64,000 bases of DNA from Prorocentrum cordatum. Taxonomy: Eukaryota; Sar; Dinophyceae; Prorocentrales; Prorocentraceae. The notes under the pieces were generated by a model. The model searched no databases. It saw only the letters and a list, made by a program, of their open reading frames with translations, and was not told where the DNA came from. Shown here piece after piece: positions 60,305 through 64,000 of this stretch. Position numbers and translations under genes: made by a program. The first letter of the stretch is position 1; each line of letters starts with the position of its first letter. The stretch lies in the NCBI GenBank assembly GCA_963575745.1, contig CAUYUJ010002091.1:351223-415222 (forward strand). Reading direction: 5' to 3'.

Positions 60305-60445
60305 GGCAGCCTTCCGAAGGGTACCCTTGCATCCTTGCCCCTTCGGCCCATCCTTAGAGCCTTTCACTGGCCAAACTCGTTCGAAAAGCGTTCACATGGG
60401 CCTCCAAGGCCCTTGCATCCTTACCGCGCATCCGTCATTAGCAGG
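60305..60445. repeat. Dispersed repeat family E, copy 2
   Basis: Same orientation as 29640-29795. Best match is CGAAGGGTACCCTTGCATCC and the TTCGAAAAGCGTTCA region. Confidence 0.6.
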
Positions 60446-61791
60446 GCCACGAAAAGCGTTCCGGTGCGAATGATGGCAGCAGGACTGTGCGGCAAGGAGC
60501 GGTTCGTGCGTCTTCTTGCGTGCGGTGCCGAACGCTCGTGCTCTCGAGTGTCTCGGCTGCGTGGGGACGCCCAGGGACGACGGCAGTATCCTGAGGACCC
60601 TCTTCGGTGAGACCCTGCACGATTGCCTGCCCGCGTCTTCGCACTGGTCGGGCGGCTCGTCAACTTCCGTGCAGGGACGTATCTAGTCGCAGCGGGATGG
60701 CAGCGTCGCGCTTCCCCAGCCGATCGAGCTCGAGAGATGCCAAACACCGCCCCTGGAGGAGCGCACCGCAGCCGCAGCACACGTGGACATGCAGTCACCC
60801 CCAGGATGCGCCGTGAGCTGCCGCCTCGGTGCCGTCGCCCACGCTCCACGTCCTCGTCTGGGCCACGAGCGGCTCAAGCGCAGGCGGCCCGCTGCGACAG
60901 CGAGGCCCAGAGCATGAGGCCCGCTGCCCACTGGCCTGAAGGATCCCAAAGGCGACCGCGAGCAAACTCGACTCTGGCATGCCCGATTCTCGAGAAGGGG
61001 GGCCCCTGTCGTCCCATCTCGCCCGAACGAGCTGCCTGCCTCCACACCGTAACGAGCTCCTCTTGCGTGTGTCATCAGTTGCTGCCTCCCTGGAGCTCTG
61101 CACGGGGTTGACAGGTCTCGCACAGGGCTGGTCTCACTCCAGAGCCACACCGCCTCGAGGCAGCACGCTCGCCTCCTCCAAGCGCTGTTCTGCTCGCTCT
61201 CTTCGAGTGTCCTCCTCCGGGTCCACTTCGATCCGATCGACCCGCTTCGATGTCGATCCCCGCCCGCTCGTTCCGATTCGCCTGTGCGCGAAGGCCCTGT
61301 GGCCAGTGCCGCCGACCCTGAAGAAGACGACGTCGACGACGACGACGAGAAGCATGCGGCCGGATGCCTGCAGGGGCGCTGGCGTGCGCCCCGGCGCGCC
61401 GATCTCCCAGCTGGCCTTCGGGGCCCCCCCCCGCCGCCACGCGTGGACGCAGCTCGGAACATCTGGGCGCCTGGACCCTGGACGTCGGGGCGCTTGAATC
61501 CCGGGGACCGGGCTTGAATGTCGGAGGAGAAAAACGCAGTACACAAAAACTTTTGGCGTTTTCTCTTCCTCTAGGTTTGGAACTGCCACTGTCTCAACTC
61601 GCCCTGCTCCAAGCCTCGGGCCATTCGGGCGGCTTCGGCTCGGCGTCCGTCCTGCCGAGCTGCTGCCTCCGCCGCGCCGTGTCCTCTGCACCTGCGCGCT
61701 GGTCCAGCCCTGCCCAGGACGGCCTGCGAAGATTTGGCGGTGTTGGGTCCTGCTCTGCCCGGCCTCTCTTGCTGCTGGCGCCGTGGCTTCG
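60446..61791. other. No recognised gene
   Basis: GC-rich, with long frames on both strands (60683-61546 and 61134-61850, minus) lacking any domain I know. Confidence 0.45.
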
Positions 61792-61945
61792 GAGGCGCCC
61801 GCTCTTGCCGCCCCGTCCGGGGACCGAGGCTGAGCTGCCGGTTGCCTCAACTCGCCCTAGAGGGTCCCGGTCGGAGGCGCCCGCTCTTGCCAGTCCGTTC
61901 GGGGACCGAGTTTGAGCTGCCGTTGCCTCACCTCGCCCTTCGGTC
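61792..61945. repeat. 82-bp tandem duplication
   Basis: GGCGCCCGCTCTTGCC then CCGT(T)CGGGGACCGAG, GAGCTGCCG(G)TTGCCTCA and CTCGCCCT recur at 61792 and 61874. A weaker third copy of the CTCAACTCGCCCT part is at 61592. Confidence 0.75.
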
Positions 61946-61953
61946 GGCGTCCC

Positions 61954-62163
61954 CCCAACGTGCTCATACTATGATGTGCGTCGCCCCCCCCCCCCAACCC
62001 CCAGGGCGACGCGCGCACCGAGAGACCTTGTAGTGCAGGCTCTCTGGCGGGCGCTGTCTGGCTGTACCGCTCGGGAAACGATGTACCAAAGGATGGGTGT
62101 ACTATGTATGTTGCTCGGTGTCGGACGCTCGCCTCCAGGGAGGACAGATAGTATTAGCATGTC
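61954..62163. repeat. Dispersed repeat family C, copy 2
   Basis: Same orientation as 37963-38161. The C run and GTGTACTATGTATGTTGCTC core are diagnostic. Confidence 0.75.
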
Positions 62164-62363
62164 TCTGTGCGTCCCATTCGGCGGCGAGCCCCGCGGGGGA
62201 GCGAGGAGGGCCGAGCCTGCTCAGAAGTTGTCTGAGCCTTCCCCGAAGAAGGCGGGACCTTCCCCGAAGGCCAGAGGCCCTCCGAGAAGGCCCTCTCCTC
62301 CTCGCCCCCCCCCTCGCCGCCGAGCCCTGCTCCGAGGGGGCCCCCGGCCTCGCTGGGCCCGAG

Positions 62364-62414
62364 GCCTGCGGCTGTGGGACCTCGGCCGCGGGGAGACCAT
62401 CCGCGTGCTGCGCG
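62364..62414 (+). CDS. WD40-repeat gene, exon 7
   Basis: 2 nt, 16 codons (LRLWDLGRGETIRVLR) and 1 nt. The acceptor is GGGCCCGAG at 62363. Spliced to exon 6 it gives GGDDG+LRLWDLGRGE, the same blade centre as exon 3 (ALRLWDLERGEAVRVLRG). The likely donor is GCG before GCGCAG (GC type). The following exon, expected to start near a GH, was not found before the window ends. Confidence 0.8.
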
Positions 62415-62534
62415 GCGCAGCGGGTGCCCGGCCCCCCCCGCGGCCGTCGCGGGCGGCGAGGTCTGCGTTCCAGGGGAGGCCTCGCCTTCGAGGGGGATCG
62501 GAGAGAGTGTTTTTTTTTGTCGGAGAGCAGAGCG

Positions 62535-62637
62535 GCAGGAACATAAATATCTCGGAGGCCCGCGCGGATTTCGTCCAGCGCGAATCCAAGAAGTCCGCGC
62601 GGACTCAGAGAAATTATGTTTATGCCGTTTTCGTTCC
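62535..62637. mobile_element. Foldback element, family D copy 3
   Basis: GGAACATAAATATCTCGGAG and CCCGCGCGGATTTCG pair with the complement of CGAATCCAAGAAGTCCGCGC and CAGAGAAATTATGTT. The sequence matches the arms of 50439-50634. It lies 120 bp downstream of WD exon 7. Confidence 0.75.
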
Positions 62638-62800
62638 TCTTTTTATTAAGGTCTCCTAGATGGGGTCGGAGCAGATGGGGTCGGAGGATTGATTTGCTCC
62701 ACGTCGACGTTGCCGATGCATCGCCCACGTCGACGATACATCGCTGATGCATCGCCGATGTGTCGGCGATGCGGGCGTTACGTTTTGCCCACCCGCCTCC

Positions 62801-63060
62801 TCCTCCTCCTCCTCCTTCTCCTCCTCCTCCTTCGCCCTCCTCCTTCCCTCATCCTCTCCATCCTCCTCCCCTCCTCCTCCTTCTTCTCCTCCTCCTCCTC
62901 ATCCTCCTCCTCACCCTCCTCCTCGTCCTCCGCCATTCTCCTCCTCCTCCTCCTCCTCCTCCTCCTCCTCCTCCTCCTCCTCCTCCTCCTCCCTCTCCCT
63001 CCTCCTCCTCATACCTCCTCCTTCTCCTCCTCTCCTCCTCCTCCTCCTCCTCCTCCTTTG
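62801..63060. repeat. CCT-triplet tract
   Basis: About 260 bp of CCT/CTT units. Just before it (62700-62775) GATGCATCGCCGATG/GATACATCGC words form a small palindromic repeat. Confidence 0.93.
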
Positions 63061-63631
63061 GCCGACCGAGAGTTGCCCCGCCCCCCCGCCCACCCAGAAC
63101 GCCCGCTATCGCCGCGATTGCGAAACATCATTTCGAAAGAACTTGAGATCCGAGCATTGCAACTTTTCGCACCAGAGGTCCTCGCCCGGTTCCTAGCCTT
63201 GAGTCGGGCCTGTATCGAAAAATAGTCAACAAAATAGTATGGGGACGATGTTTGTAGTATGTTCTAGCTTTTGGGTGATATTTGTTTCCTATTTTCCTAT
63301 GTTTCTCCAAAAATTCCCTGTACGGGGACATGCCCGACCTCATCCTGGCCCCATGCAGGACCATCATTGATCGATCCCGCTCGAAGAATGCAGCAGAAAG
63401 GTGGCGTCCACGGTTCTGGTCGAGTCTTGTTGTTTGTTCGTTGCGCGACGTGTCAGTGTTTCCGCCACGTTGGTCCTCTCAGGAGTTGACGGCCCTTCCC
63501 CGGCAGCAGGCGGCAGAAGGTTGGCGGAAGGTGGCGGAAGCCAAGCAAGGGCGGTTCCGCCGGCGGACGCACGGCGGGAAGCCCAAGTCGGCCCCCAGGA
63601 GGCGGCAACGTCGTGGGGTTCAGGGTTCTGT
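63061..63631. other. No gene seen
   Basis: Mixed sequence; 63480-63580 has repeated GGCGGAAGGTGGCGGAAG units. Confidence 0.5.
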
Positions 63632-63779
63632 CAGGAGGGAAAAACACACAGGCACAATTCATCGTCGACTCCCAGGAACATATGCGAAAATATGGGAAGT
63701 GGGGGGGAAGACGAAAACCCAGCATAGACAGGAAAATGTGGGGAATCCTGTTATTTGTGTGTATTTATTTGTATGTCCC
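63632..63779. repeat. Dispersed repeat family B, copy 4
   Basis: Plus orientation; closest to copy 3 at its downstream edge (both continue GGGCCCCTTC). Confidence 0.85.
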
Positions 63780-64000
63780 AGGGCCCCTTCTTTCTGGAAC
63801 GGTCCACGCAGTCGAGGCGCTGGAACAGTGACCACTTTGGGCTCAGGAGGGGCTCGGGCTTTCGGGCCGCTCCCTGGGTCTGATAAGTAGGTCGGGAAAA
63901 ACCTCTTCGTGGACGGGTCCCGCCGTGGCCGGGGAGGCCCCTGCGCTCCTTGCCCGGCGTGCCTCCTGGCGGTGCCCTGGCCGCAGGTCCGCTGCCCCCC

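Noticed and set aside
1-64000. CRISPR arrays, operons, ribosome-binding sites or bacterial terminators
   Set aside because: Nothing of the kind is seen, and the spliced genes and retrotransposons point to a eukaryotic nuclear genome.

Overview
The window looks like nuclear DNA of a dinoflagellate. The signs are GC-rich coding segments with G/C third positions, tiny exons separated by huge repeat-filled introns, splice donors that must be read as GT, GC or GA, introner-like introns, a degraded spliced-leader-like sequence, and two Ty1/copia retrotransposons of the type common in dinoflagellates. Most of the sequence is not genic. It is GGA/CCT, GTC and CAT triplet repeats, satellites, small inverted-repeat elements and decayed retroelements.

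Three kinds of real coding content stand out. (1) A plus-strand WD40-repeat gene is spread over at least 45 kb. Seven short exons (16751-16851, 17726-17816, 33865-33936, 37164-37262, 57799-57839, 58924-58976, 62364-62414) join in phase to give about four WD repeats. The 5' and 3' ends are not identified. (2) A plus-strand glutathione S-transferase-like gene of three exons (50947-53387) lies inside the long intron between WD exons 4 and 5. Its first intron is an inverted-repeat element and its second is bounded by 8-bp direct repeats, both introner hallmarks. (3) Two full-length copia elements: Copia-1 (18264-28209, minus strand, identical 124-bp LTRs) in WD intron 2, and Copia-2 (39301-47646, plus strand, 146-bp LTRs with one difference) in WD intron 4. 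Both carry gag, zinc knuckle, protease, a methyltransferase-like module, integrase, reverse transcriptase and RNase H in that order. Both are broken by frameshifts and in-frame stops.

Layout: 0.1-1.5 kb tyrosine-recombinase pseudogene; 1.5-13 kb repeats, one 199-bp MITE and no recognised gene; 13.5-14.5 kb LINE endonuclease remnant; 16.4-18 kb WD exons 1-2 with foldback elements; 18.3-28.2 kb Copia-1; 28.2-33.8 kb minisatellite, an 82-bp satellite in both orientations, a copia scrap and long triplet repeats; 33.9-37.4 kb WD exons 3-4, the second MITE copy and a partial exon duplication; 39.3-47.6 kb Copia-2; 47.6-50.9 kb dispersed repeats; 50.9-53.4 kb GST gene; 54.5-56.2 kb a TIR element and a 90-bp tandem array; 57.5-64 kb WD exons 5-7 among dispersed repeats.

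The features that reward a closer look are the methyltransferase-like module shared by two different copia elements, the extra signal-peptide/zinc/coiled-coil region of Copia-1, the introner-derived GST introns, and the exploded WD40 gene with another gene nested in it. All similarity calls are motif readings by eye. No database search or transcript data was available.
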